A DNA stretch of 64,000 nucleotides from the NCBI GenBank assembly GCA_022800935.1, contig JAAWRH010000006.1, positions 1 to 64,000 of the forward strand, in the 5' to 3' direction. Below, in pieces: positions 24,609 through 33,050 of the stretch. Within the stretch, counting starts at the first letter, position 1. Each line of letters begins with the position of its first letter. The position numbers and the translations under genes are program-made. The notes beneath the pieces are model-generated. The model was not told the origin of the DNA. It ran no database searches and saw only the letters and a list, made by a program, of their open reading frames with translations. The DNA is from Oscillospiraceae bacterium. Its GTDB lineage: Bacteria > Bacillota > Clostridia > Oscillospirales > Ruminococcaceae.

Positions 24609-24750
24609 GCCTGCCTCCCCCCTTTTGGGTAAATTTCCCCTGGATTTTAAGGCTAAACAAAGGGATGTAACTTATTTTATCATCCCTCATTCAACTCTGT
24701 CCACTCTTCAATCGTATAGTTTTGGCGGTATGGGGTGATATTTTTAGGCT

Positions 24751-24792
24751 GAAAAAAGACAGGGAGGGTGCGTCCTCTGGACACATCCTCCC
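24751..24792 (-). terminator. Intrinsic terminator of the lipoprotein gene at 24810
   Basis: A stem of GGGAGG-type arms (24762-24792) is followed on the minus strand by a six-T run (24752-24757), 18 nt after the stop codon. Confidence 0.85.
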
Positions 24793-24809
24793 GCAGTAAA
24801 CGCAAACCC

Positions 24810-25481
24810 CTATTTAACGTCCCTGGTCCGCCCGAACAGGGCGTACTCCCGCACAATATCCGGCATGTAGGTGAGCCGGAGCATCATCCCCTGGTCGTCC
24901 TGGTGTATGGAAAGCTCCATGGTGACCCCCTCCGAAACCTGCCACTCCTCCTTGTAGGAGCTGTACTTTTCGCCCTTCAGGTTCCCCTCCTCGTCGAAAA
25001 TCCGCTGCTCCAGCCCCGGATAGGTGGTGGGCGCGCCGTAAAGCTCCTTGGCCTGTACCGCTAGGGCGATTCCCCTTTCCAGCAGTTGGTCCGCGGTGGT
25101 GTTCCCGTCCGCCTTGCCAACATAAGTCAGGTCCATCCGGTATACGGTTTCGTCGTGGTTAAAGCCCTTCCAGTCAAAGCCCTGGCTGTCGTAATCCTCG
25201 CCCGCGGCAAACACCGAAAGCATCTGGGAAAATTCCATCCCGTCTATCTCCCGGCTTTGGCGCAGGTTCAGTTCCCCGTGGTCCCCCTCTGTCAAGCTGT
25301 CCTGGGGAATCCCCAGGTTTTCCAGCGCCTGTTCCAGGGGTACGCCGAACTGGGCAAAGTACAGCTCCTCCCCCTGCCAAAGGCCGGTTTGGCCTGTCTG
25401 TTCCGGGCCCTTCCGGCAGTCGGAAAAGAGCGCCAGCGCCCCAACGAGCAGCGCCAGTGTGCAAAGCAGCCGTTTTTTCAT
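24810..25481 (-). CDS. Secreted (lipo)protein of unknown function, paralog of the 3759 lipoprotein
   Basis: This 223-aa protein has an N-terminal signal (MKKRLLCTLALLVGALALFSDC). The last four residues, FSDC, are a poor lipobox, with Asp in place of Gly/Ala before the Cys, so lipidation is uncertain. The mature region shares the block IALAVQAKELYGAPTTYPG with the 3759 protein (IAIALKATELYGDPITYPN), and the downstream W-x-S-E-like segment also aligns. It has its own promoter, strikingly similar to that of the paralog, and its own terminator, so it is monocistronic. The family is unknown to me. Confidence 0.75.
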   Translation of the reverse strand: MKKRLLCTLALLVGALALFSDCRKGPEQTGQTGLWQGEELYFAQFGVPLEQALENLGIPQDSLTEGDHGELNLRQSREIDGMEFSQMLSVFAAGEDYDSQGFDWKGFNHDETVYRMDLTYVGKADGNTTADQLLERGIALAVQAKELYGAPTTYPGLEQRIFDEEGNLKGEKYSSYKEEWQVSEGVTMELSIHQDDQGMMLRLTYMPDIVREYALFGRTRDVK

Positions 25482-25518
25482 ATGGTTTTCCCTCTTTATG
25501 TCATTGTATTCTTGATGT

Positions 25519-25551
25519 ATATATTGTAACGCAATATATCGCTTTTGTCAA
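25519..25551 (-). promoter_or_regulatory. SigA promoter with inverted-repeat operator
   Basis: On the minus strand TTGACA (25546-25551), a 17-nt spacer and TACAAT (25523-25528). An inverted repeat with perfect 8-bp arms, ATATATTG and CAATATAT, separated by 5 nt (25519-25539), covers the -10 box and half the spacer, a typical repressor position. Confidence 0.75.
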
Positions 25552-25565
25552 GGAGGAAAAGGGTA

Positions 25566-26387
25566 TTATTTGGGCCTCACCGGTGTCTCGATTTGTACCA
25601 GTGCATCCTCCATTCTGTCAATGACATTCTCATTGATGATAATTTCATAGGAGAACCCCGACAGCGTCAAACCGTGTTTTTCGGCGTAATCAAATATTTT
25701 TTGGTAACACGCTGCGGCATTTTCCGCAGATTCTTTATAAAAGGCCCGGATATATTTTCCGGCGGGCTGTATATGCAGCCCCTCCTTCTTGATGGGAAAG
25801 GGGATTTCGATGAACATTTTTGAGTAGTCCTCAAACCTGCCTGCATACAAGCTCTCCACCCCAATCATCGTTCCATAGGACGCGTCGTGGAGGCGGCGGA
25901 GCTGGTACTTTTTTGTCTCGGCGGTAATCAGCTCCACCAGCTTGTCAAAGGAGGTGTCCTGGCTGACGTCCACCGTAACCAGGCTCCGCTCCTCCTTTTC
26001 GACGATACTGATTTCCGAAAGCTCCATATTCAGCAGCGTCAGCATATTCCGGTGGTGGCCGGAAAGGGTCTGCCGCACCGCCTTCAGATGGGCTATCCTG
26101 CGGTCCAGATCCTCCAGCTTCTCCCGAAGAAGCTGTTCCATGCTGGCGGCGGAGCGGTTTTTCATAAAAGCCTGAATTTCGCCAATCGGGACGTCCAGCT
26201 CCCGCAGCAGCAGGATGGTTTCAAGAATCGCGCTTTGGTAATAGCTGTAATACCGGTACCCGTTTTCGGGCTGGATAAACGCTGGGCGGAACAGGCCGAT
26301 TTCGTCGTACCACATCAGCGTCTTCTTGTTGATTCCGTGGAGGGCCGCAAATTGCCCGATGGTCAGCAGCTTTCTTTTTTTCTCCAT
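25566..26387 (-). CDS. MerR-family regulator with GyrI-like ligand-binding domain
   Basis: This 273-aa protein has an N-terminal MerR winged helix (LLTIGQFAALHGINKKTLMWYDEIGLFRP, about 8-36, with YRYYSYYQ following), a coiled-coil dimerisation helix (about 75-120), and a C-terminal GyrI/BmrR-type effector domain (about 125-270), the layout of BmrR-like multidrug-sensing activators. It is divergent from a MATE efflux gene, and the 89-nt intergenic region contains a MerR-type promoter with a 19-nt spacer and a dyad. It probably activates that pump on binding a lipophilic compound. The pump it faces is now broken. Confidence 0.92.
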   Translation of the reverse strand: MEKKRKLLTIGQFAALHGINKKTLMWYDEIGLFRPAFIQPENGYRYYSYYQSAILETILLLRELDVPIGEIQAFMKNRSAASMEQLLREKLEDLDRRIAHLKAVRQTLSGHHRNMLTLLNMELSEISIVEKEERSLVTVDVSQDTSFDKLVELITAETKKYQLRRLHDASYGTMIGVESLYAGRFEDYSKMFIEIPFPIKKEGLHIQPAGKYIRAFYKESAENAAACYQKIFDYAEKHGLTLSGFSYEIIINENVIDRMEDALVQIETPVRPK

Positions 26388-26404
26388 TTTTTCAAATTAC
26401 CCCC

Positions 26405-26435
26405 TTGACTGTACAGTTACTGTACGGATTATTAT
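26405..26435 (+). promoter_or_regulatory. MerR-type promoter and operator
   Basis: TTGACT at 26405-26410 and TATTAT at 26430-26435 are separated by 19 nt, the over-long spacing that needs MerR untwisting. The spacer holds the perfect dyad GTACAG-TTA-CTGTAC at 26411-26425. Confidence 0.92.
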
Positions 26436-26476
26436 AGGGGAAACCTCTGAAAAAAACAAGCAAAAGGAGAAAAAAG

Positions 26477-27791
26477 ATGGATCAACAAACCGTTTACAGC
26501 AAACCCGTTACCCTGGGGAATATCCTGAAATTTGCCGTTCCGACCATCGCCATGTCGGTGTTTATGTCCTTTTACACCATGGTGGACGGACTGTTTGTCT
26601 CCAACCTGATTGGAACCGAGGCGCTGTCGGCAATCAACCTGACCGCCCCGGTCATCCAGCTGGTGACCGCAATTTCCACTATGCTGGCAACCGGCGGAAG
26701 CGCGGTCATCATGAAAAAGATGGGGGAGAATAAGCCAAAGGAGGCCAGGGAGGACTTCACCTTCCTGATTCTGGTCAACGTGCTTGTGGGCCTGGTGATG
26801 TGTGCCCTTGGGTACTCCGTCATGGACAGCATTTTTGGCGGCATGGGCCTTTCCCCGGAGGTAGCGGGCTACTGCACCGAATACCTCAGCCGCTATCTGC
26901 TGTTCACCGTCCCCATCCTGCTGATGAACAACTTTACCCTGTACATGATTGCCTCCGAAAAGGCGACCCTCTCCCTGGTCTGCTCTGTATCGGGGGGCGT
27001 GCTGAACATGGCGCTGGACTATGTCTTTATCGCCCTCCTGGATATGGGGATTGGCGGCGCGGCGGTTGCAACCGGTATGGGCTACTCGGTGACGGCCGTC
27101 GTGGGGATGTTTGTGTTCTGCCGCCGGAAAAGCCTGCTGCATTTTACCAGGCCCGCCTTCCGCTTCAAGGTGCTGGCGGGCGCGGCCTCCAACGGCTGCT
27201 CGGAGATGGCCACCGCCCTGGTCACAGGCATTATCACCATGATGTTCAACTGGACCATGCTGCGCTATGTGGGGGAAGACGGCGTTGCCGCCGTGACCAT
27301 CATCATGTATGTCCTCATGTTCGCAAGCTCCCTGTATACGGGCTATTCCTACGGGGTTGCGCCGATGCTCAGCTACTAGCCAGAAGCTGAAAAAGCTTGT
27401 CTCCACCAGCCTGAAGGTGATTGCCGTCATCTCCCTGGCGACTGTGGCCCTTTCCTTTGCCGCCACTAAGCCCCTGGTATCCATCTTTGCCCGCCCGGAC
27501 AATCCGGTCTATGGGCTGGCGGTCACTGGCAACCGCATCTGTACCCTGGCGCTGTTGTTTATCGGCTTTAACATCTTTGCCAGCGGGATGTTCACCGCCC
27601 TGTCCAACGGCGTTGTGTCCGCGGTTCTCGCCTTTCTGCGGTCCTTTGTGTTTATGCTGATCACCATGCTGGTCTTCCCGGTGTTTTTAGGGGTAAATGG
27701 CATCTGGCTGGCCACACCAGCGGCGGAGCTGATGGCGTTGGCGGTGTCGGCGTTTATGTTCTTAAAATACAAAAAGCGCTATCACTACTGA
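26477..27791 (+). pseudogene. MATE-family efflux pump, disrupted by a frameshift deletion
   Basis: The first 300 codons (26477-27379) encode the start and most of a MATE transporter with twelve-helix-type spacing, ending GVAPMLSY then TAG at 27377-27379. The rest continues in another frame from about 27378 (SQKLKKLVSTSLKVI...) to TGA 27789-27791. MATE proteins normally have a short loop of the type xYGxxN at this point; it is missing, which indicates a small deletion of about 17 or 20 nt that also shifted the frame. The full gene would encode about 440 residues. The MerR-type promoter upstream remains perfect. A sequencing error is possible but would not explain the missing residues. Confidence 0.85.
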
Positions 27792-27915
27792 GCAAGGCGG
27801 TTTCTCCCTCACCCCGCCCAAAATATTTTTGAAACCCCATAGACAAAGGCCATTTGTCGTGATATGCTGATGTTGAAACACAATCTGTTTTTACAGGAAA
27901 GGATGGACAAACGCA

Positions 27916-29289
27916 ATGTCACGCACAAGGGCCGGTGTAAACGGCATTACAGAGGGCGTTATCTGGAAGCAGCTCCTGATTTTCTTTTTCCCCATCCTGC
28001 TGGGCACCTTTTTCCAGCAGCTTTACAACACGGTGGACGCGGTGATTGTGGGGAACTTTGTGGGCAAGGAGGCCCTGGCCGCCGTGGGCGGCGCAACCGG
28101 CACCCTGATTAACCTGCTGGTGGGCTTTTTCACCGGTCTGGGCTCCGGGGCGACGGTGATTATCTCCCAGTTTTACGGCGCTGGCCGGGATGAACAGGTC
28201 AGCCAGGCGGTACATACAGCCATGGCCCTGGCCCTTGTGGCAACGGTCATCTTCTTTTTTGTGGGCTTTTTCGGGACCCCCATGGCCCTGCGGTGGATGG
28301 ACACCCCGGAGGACATCCTCCCCCACGCCATAACCTACATGCGTACCTATTTCTGCGGGATTCTGTTCCCCCTGGTGTACAACATCGGCTCCGGCATCCT
28401 GCGGGCCGTGGGGGATTCCCGCCGCCCCCTCTACTTCCTCATCATCTGCTGTATGGTGAACCTGGTGCTGGACGTTGTGTTTGTGGTGATGCTGAAGATG
28501 GGCGTGTTCGGCGTGGCCCTGGGAACCCTGATTTCCCAGGCGGTCAGCGCGGTGCTGGTGACGCTGACGCTGCTGCACATCCCCAACGCCTGCCGCCTGT
28601 TTTTCCGGGAAATCCGCTTTACCATACCCATTCTCCGCAGTATTATCCTGATTGGGCTGCCCGCCGGTCTGCAATCGGTGATGTATTCCCTTTCCAATGT
28701 TATCATCCAATCCAGCGTCAACTCCTTCGGCACCGACGTCATTGCCGCCTGGACCGCTTACGGCAAGCTGGACGGCGTTTACTGGATGACCATCAACGCC
28801 TTTGGCATTGCCATTACCACCTTTGTGGGGCAGAACTTTGGAGCGCGGAAGTTCGACCGGGTGAAAAAGAGCGTCACCGTCTGTATGGGGATGGCGTTTT
28901 TGGCCTCGGTGGGGATTAGCGCCCTGATTCTGATTTTTGGGCGGCATCTGCTGGGGCTGTTCACCTCCGACCCCGCTGTCGCCGATGTGGGGATGCAGAT
29001 CATCCGTCTGCTGGTGCCCTTCTACTTCACCTATGTGGGGATAGAGGTCCTTTCCGGGACGGTACGGGGAGCAGGAGACGCCTTTATCCCCATGATCATG
29101 ACCGGCTTGGGGGTATGCGTACTGCGGGTAGTGTGGATATTCATCGCGGTGCCGCTGAACCGGCAGATCAGCACAGTGATTGTCAGCTATCCCATTACCT
29201 GGATTCTGACGTCGATATTGTTTATCATTTACTATTTGCAGGGTGGATGGCTCCGCCGCAGAAAGGCAAAGATGGGATTTACGGATTAG
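27916..29289 (+). CDS. MATE-family multidrug efflux transporter
   Basis: This 457-aa integral membrane protein has twelve predicted helices in two six-helix halves. Family blocks include PILLGTFFQQLYNTVDAVIVGNFVG near the N-terminus (helix 1-2) and FVGQNFGARKFDRVKK at the start of the second half. MATE pumps export cationic drugs or metabolites using a Na+ or H+ gradient. ATG 27916 follows AGGAAAGGA. It lies 124 nt after the broken MATE gene and ends in its own terminator. It is a different MATE subfamily from the upstream copy and may now provide the remaining activity at this locus. Confidence 0.92.
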   Translation: MSRTRAGVNGITEGVIWKQLLIFFFPILLGTFFQQLYNTVDAVIVGNFVGKEALAAVGGATGTLINLLVGFFTGLGSGATVIISQFYGAGRDEQVSQAVHTAMALALVATVIFFFVGFFGTPMALRWMDTPEDILPHAITYMRTYFCGILFPLVYNIGSGILRAVGDSRRPLYFLIICCMVNLVLDVVFVVMLKMGVFGVALGTLISQAVSAVLVTLTLLHIPNACRLFFREIRFTIPILRSIILIGLPAGLQSVMYSLSNVIIQSSVNSFGTDVIAAWTAYGKLDGVYWMTINAFGIAITTFVGQNFGARKFDRVKKSVTVCMGMAFLASVGISALILIFGRHLLGLFTSDPAVADVGMQIIRLLVPFYFTYVGIEVLSGTVRGAGDAFIPMIMTGLGVCVLRVVWIFIAVPLNRQISTVIVSYPITWILTSILFIIYYLQGGWLRRRKAKMGFTD

Positions 29290-29308
29290 CAAATCCAAAT
29301 ACAACAGC

Positions 29309-29347
29309 AAGCCCGGCTGACGGAAAGTCACTCCATCAGCTGGGCTT
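29309..29347 (+). terminator. Intrinsic terminator after the intact MATE gene
   Basis: Twelve-base arms (29309-29320 and 29336-29347, one G-T type mismatch) are followed by ATTTTTAT. Confidence 0.88.
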
Positions 29348-29444
29348 ATTTTTATGGAAAAGAGCATCCTATATCAAGAAAAAACTTCTCACCGGCTGTA
29401 TCATAGGATCAGAACCCCGGCAGGGGAAAAAGGGGGCGATAAGC

Positions 29445-30929
29445 GTGAACCGAACGGACCCGATATTCCATTCCCTTGGCATCATTGAGAAGCGAATACA
29501 GGAAAAGCTGACAGTGGAAAGCCTGGCGGAGAGCATCCACCTTTCCAAATTCCACTACCAGCGGCTGTTCCGGGAGGCGGTGGGGGAAAGCGTCATGCGG
29601 TATGTGACCCGCCGCAGGCTGGCCCTGGCCGCCGGGGAGCTGGCCGGGAGCGATTTATCCGTCCTGGAGATTGCGCTGAAATACGGATATGACTCCCACG
29701 AGGGGTTTACCCGCAGCTTCCGTTCCCATATGGGCATCACCCCCACGGAGTACCGGAAGCATCACGCCTTGGTCTCCCCAATCAAAGTACAGAAGGAGAG
29801 AAGCGCTATGACCTATTCCAAAGCAGCGGACGAAATCATTCGGGAGCTCAATGGCCTGATTATCCAGGCCAGGGAGGCCGCCGCCCACACCAGGGAACAA
29901 CAAGGCGGCAAACCTGTCCCCGACTTTTACAACCCGTTTTGGGAGTTTATCGCCGCCCAAGCGGAGACCATGACGGATGAGCTGTCAACGGCCCTAAGCC
30001 GCGTGACCGAACTCCCCCAGCAGCCGGAGGGGATATTCACCCGGTTCAGAATCATCAAAGCCATAGAGGATACGGTTTTCCGGGCCCACATCACGGCCTT
30101 TCAGGCCCGGCTGACCGCCTGCCGGGCCCAACCGGAGGACCGCACCGCCCTGGAGCCCCTGTGTACCCGGTACGAGGCCCTGGCCCAAAGCGCCCAGATA
30201 AAATCCGGAAAAATCGTGGCCTTTTTCCGGGAGCTGGCGGCCCTGATCCTCCGGGATATGGGGGAAACCGCCCAAAGCCTGCTGGACCGCGCAGCGGCAA
30301 AGGGAAAAGCGGCCTATGAAGCCATACTGGCCGATCCCGCCCTACCCTATAGCTATATTGGGGAGGAAGTGAGGAACATCGCCGGAGAGCTTACCGCCGT
30401 CCCCTTGGAGCGGATGACCGCCGCTCTGCTGGAGAACCTTGTTTTCCGCCTGGATATCATCGCCTCCGCTGCTGGGATGGATACCATACGCGTCCCGTCC
30501 CACAGGGAGATTTTCGGGGGTATTTCCGAATTCCGGGACCAGCTCCGGGAGGCGGAGGAGTTTTTCCAGGGGTTGTCCGGGGACGCCGTCCAGCCTGTGG
30601 AGGATGGCGTGCGTTCCTCCGCCAAAAGGTATCAGGATATGGCCTTCCAGGGGAACGTCCTTCTGTTCTACCTGAAGGGCGAGATACAGAAGCTGTCCTC
30701 CCGCCTTACCCCGGAGCAGAGGGCATCTTTTGAAGATATCTGCCAAAGGACAGTCGCCGCCATAAAAATGGCGCAGCGCGCCCAGACAGCGGAAGACGGG
30801 CAGGCGGCGATAAATGCCCTGCGGAATGTGCATCTCGATCTGACGGCGGAAGCGGATAAACTGGGGATATACGGGGGTGCGGTGAGGTTTATCGGGCAGA
30901 ACCTGCTGATGGGGAACAGCGCAGAATAA
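29445..30929 (+). CDS. AraC-family regulator with a long helical C-terminal domain
   Basis: This 494-aa protein starts at GTG 29445 after AGGGGGC; the longer frame upstream runs through the MATE terminator and is rejected. The first 110 residues are a complete AraC DNA-binding domain: two helix-turn-helices, with LAESIHLSKFHYQRLFRE and GYDSHEGFTRSFRSHMGITPTEYR. The remaining 380 or so residues are almost entirely helical, with no sugar-binding, GyrI or transporter motif that I recognise. AraC proteins usually carry the DNA-binding part at the C-terminus, or an N-terminal HTH with a GyrI domain, so this layout is unusual. It follows the MATE gene and may control it. Confidence 0.85.
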   Translation: MNRTDPIFHSLGIIEKRIQEKLTVESLAESIHLSKFHYQRLFREAVGESVMRYVTRRRLALAAGELAGSDLSVLEIALKYGYDSHEGFTRSFRSHMGITPTEYRKHHALVSPIKVQKERSAMTYSKAADEIIRELNGLIIQAREAAAHTREQQGGKPVPDFYNPFWEFIAAQAETMTDELSTALSRVTELPQQPEGIFTRFRIIKAIEDTVFRAHITAFQARLTACRAQPEDRTALEPLCTRYEALAQSAQIKSGKIVAFFRELAALILRDMGETAQSLLDRAAAKGKAAYEAILADPALPYSYIGEEVRNIAGELTAVPLERMTAALLENLVFRLDIIASAAGMDTIRVPSHREIFGGISEFRDQLREAEEFFQGLSGDAVQPVEDGVRSSAKRYQDMAFQGNVLLFYLKGEIQKLSSRLTPEQRASFEDICQRTVAAIKMAQRAQTAEDGQAAINALRNVHLDLTAEADKLGIYGGAVRFIGQNLLMGNSAE

Positions 30930-30979
30930 TCAGAACAGGAAAACGGGCTTGGGCTGTGGCCTTTTTCGTTCATTAAAAA

Positions 30980-31020
30980 ATTGAGCTGAAAAACCTGTGT
31001 CTATGGTTTTTCAGCTCAAT
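30980..31020. terminator. Bidirectional intrinsic terminator
   Basis: A perfect 16-bp stem (30980-30995 with 31005-31020) is flanked by A-rich DNA on one side and TTTTTAT on the other. It serves the AraC gene and the convergent GH25 gene. Confidence 0.92.
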
Positions 31021-31029
31021 TTTTATCGA

Positions 31030-32154
31030 TTAATCCTGTTTTTCTTCCTCGCCATACCGAACAAAGGAGATGTTTAGATCCACATCCCCCTGGATTCCAT
31101 CCACCCTTCCAGTGCTGCTGTACTGCCATATCTGGAAATCATAGGGAAAAAAGGGGCGGTTGTAATACTGGGCAAACCATTTATCATACTCCGTCAGCTG
31201 GGAAAGGTCCAGGTTCATGGTAAACCATCGGGAGTTGCAGTAGATCATAGGGGTGTACCCCGCTTCCTTTATCCTCTCACAGAAGGCGATGGCAACCTCG
31301 GTGAACTCCTCACGGGTCATATCGGAGGTGCGTGACTCCTCCGGAACGTCCTCCAGGTCGATGGCCACCGGATAGGTGATGTCGTAATCCTTCAGCGCCT
31401 CTATGGCCAGCTCCGCCTCCTCCACAGCTTCCTCCGCGTTGATTGCCTGGGAGAAGAAATACGCACCAATGGGCACCCCCGCCTGATTGGCGGCCCTGGC
31501 GTTCTGATGAAAGGCTTCGTCCACCAGGATGGCTCCGGTGCCGTACCCCCGGTACCCCACCCGGAGAAAGGCATAATCGACGCCGTCTGCCGCCACCCTT
31601 TCCCAGTCGATGTTCGCCTGGTGCTTGGACACGTCGATGCCCTTGATGGTCTTGGTCACTCCGTATTCCTGGTATTCATACTCCTTGTAGTCCTTGTCCA
31701 TCAGCACCAGGTTGTCCCAGTTGTAGCTGTTCATGGGCAGAGTGCCGTCCACTGGGACATAAAGGGTTTCCCCCTTCCAGCTATAGACAAAGGTGTCGTC
31801 GAAAAAGCGCTGTAAAAACTCGTATTTATCCTTGGAGGTTGCCGCAAATCCCTTGATGGTCTCCTGGTCGAAGAGGGGGATATCCGGCTGGGAAACTTCC
31901 TCGTCTTTGGGGGAGAGAACAATCTGGGGCGGAGTGGTCTGGACGGGGATGGCGGCCTCCTCCAGCTCTGCGATCCGCTTGTTGGCCTGGGAGATGTTCA
32001 AAAAGCAGGCGGCAATCCCCGCCAGCAGAATGGCGTTGGCGGCCGCGAGGCATACAACCCACAGGACAGGGTGGCGGTGGAAGTTATCCAGAGCTGTGGG
32101 GGAGCTGTTGGAGGATGCGCTGGGGTTTTCATTTGGGGCTGGCTTCTTTCTCAT
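31030..32154 (-). CDS. Membrane-anchored GH25 family lysozyme (muramidase)
   Basis: This 374-aa protein starts at ATG 32154 (MRKKPAPNEN); a longer frame starts inside a segment with no ribosome binding site. A cytoplasmic Ser/Asn-rich tail precedes a single TM helix (about 30-52), a short coiled coil and linker, and then the GH25 domain (about 170-370). Catalytic-site motifs visible are GIDVSKHQANIDW, YAFLRVGYRGY and AIDLEDVPE (acidic pair), with WQYSS near the end. GH25 enzymes cut the beta-1,4 bond between MurNAc and GlcNAc. As a type II membrane protein it probably acts in wall remodelling. It lies alone just before the spoIIA operon, on the opposite strand. Confidence 0.92.
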   Translation of the reverse strand: MRKKPAPNENPSASSNSSPTALDNFHRHPVLWVVCLAAANAILLAGIAACFLNISQANKRIAELEEAAIPVQTTPPQIVLSPKDEEVSQPDIPLFDQETIKGFAATSKDKYEFLQRFFDDTFVYSWKGETLYVPVDGTLPMNSYNWDNLVLMDKDYKEYEYQEYGVTKTIKGIDVSKHQANIDWERVAADGVDYAFLRVGYRGYGTGAILVDEAFHQNARAANQAGVPIGAYFFSQAINAEEAVEEAELAIEALKDYDITYPVAIDLEDVPEESRTSDMTREEFTEVAIAFCERIKEAGYTPMIYCNSRWFTMNLDLSQLTEYDKWFAQYYNRPFFPYDFQIWQYSSTGRVDGIQGDVDLNISFVRYGEEEKQD

Positions 32155-32443
32155 ATCGGGCGATACTGTTCCTTTCTGCGAATTCTGTTGGAAGCTGTAT
32201 TTATTATAACAGGAGAACCCCCCTTTTGGCAACCGTTATCAACCGCCTGGAAGTTTTTTGCCCCGGAAACCTGACAGAAAATTCCCAGTCTTTACAATTT
32301 CCCAGCCTTTCCCTGTAAAGGCTGAAAAACAACTATAAAATCGACAGCGGCATTCATGCCGCTTTTTTCCAGAAACTGTATATCCTATAAGGGTATACAG
32401 TTTCCTTTTTTCTTAGAACCATTTTCACCGGTTTTTATTCCAT

Positions 32444-32471
32444 ACAGCATACAGCACACAGCACACAGCAG
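32444..32471 (+). repeat. Four tandem 7-bp repeats (ACAGCAN) upstream of spoIIAA
   Basis: The heptamers ACAGCAT, ACAGCAC, ACAGCAC and ACAGCAG run head to tail between the expected promoter region and the spoIIAA ribosome binding site. They may be a slippage-prone array that changes leader length. Confidence 0.9.
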
Positions 32472-32493
32472 CCGGCATAAGGAGGAGTGAGAT

Positions 32494-33006
32494 ATGCCAG
32501 TACGCCTGGAAACGGAGGCGGAGGAAAACTGCCTGACCGCCTATCTCTCAGGAGAAATCGACCACCACGCCGCAAAAGGCCTTCGGGAAGCCATCGACAG
32601 CCGCGCCGCGGCACAGAAGCCGGAAAAGCTTCTTCTCAATTTCCGGGAGGTGACCTTTATGGACAGCTCCGGAATCGGCCTGGTGATGGGCCGGTACCGC
32701 CTGATGCAGGAGCTGGGCGGGGAGCTCAGAGTGACAGGAGTTCCTTCCCATATCCGCAAGGTCATGCGGCTTTCCGGACTGGACAAGTTGGCCGTCATGG
32801 AGCCGGAGGGAAAGCGTCCGGCCCGGCCCAGGTCCCCGGCCAAAACCGAAGAGAGCCCCTGTCCCCAGGACAGGCCATCTGTGTCGGGCGCTTCTCCGAT
32901 AGAGACGGCAAAGACACTGACCGTAACCATCCCGGTTCCGCCGGGGGGACTGGAAGGGCTGGAGCCTTCCCCAGGACCCTGGGACAGAGACGGCAGAACG
33001 GAATAG
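32494..33006 (+). CDS. spoIIAA: Anti-sigma F factor antagonist (SpoIIAA) with C-terminal extension
   Basis: The STAS domain covers residues 1-105 and holds the phospho-acceptor motif D57-S58-S59-G60, with Ser58 the residue phosphorylated by SpoIIAB. Unphosphorylated SpoIIAA displaces sigma F from SpoIIAB and so starts forespore gene expression. ATG 32494 follows AAGGAGGAG. The protein is 170 aa, against about 115-120 for the family; the extra 60 residues are Pro-rich and probably disordered (PSPGPWDRDGRTE end). The gene heads the conserved order spoIIAA-spoIIAB-sigF. Confidence 0.95.
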   Translation: MPVRLETEAEENCLTAYLSGEIDHHAAKGLREAIDSRAAAQKPEKLLLNFREVTFMDSSGIGLVMGRYRLMQELGGELRVTGVPSHIRKVMRLSGLDKLAVMEPEGKRPARPRSPAKTEESPCPQDRPSVSGASPIETAKTLTVTIPVPPGGLEGLEPSPGPWDRDGRTE

Positions 33007-33050
33007 GCTGTCCGGCCGTTTGACGGACTTCATGGAGGATGTGACAGAAG

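Noticed and set aside
27919-29367. Minus-strand frame of about 482 codons
   Set aside because: It is antisense to the intact MATE gene and rich in His, Gly and Gln, typical of a GC-rich shadow frame.
32444-32471. Possible CRISPR-like repeat
   Set aside because: The units are 7 bp, contiguous and without spacers, so it is a simple tandem repeat.
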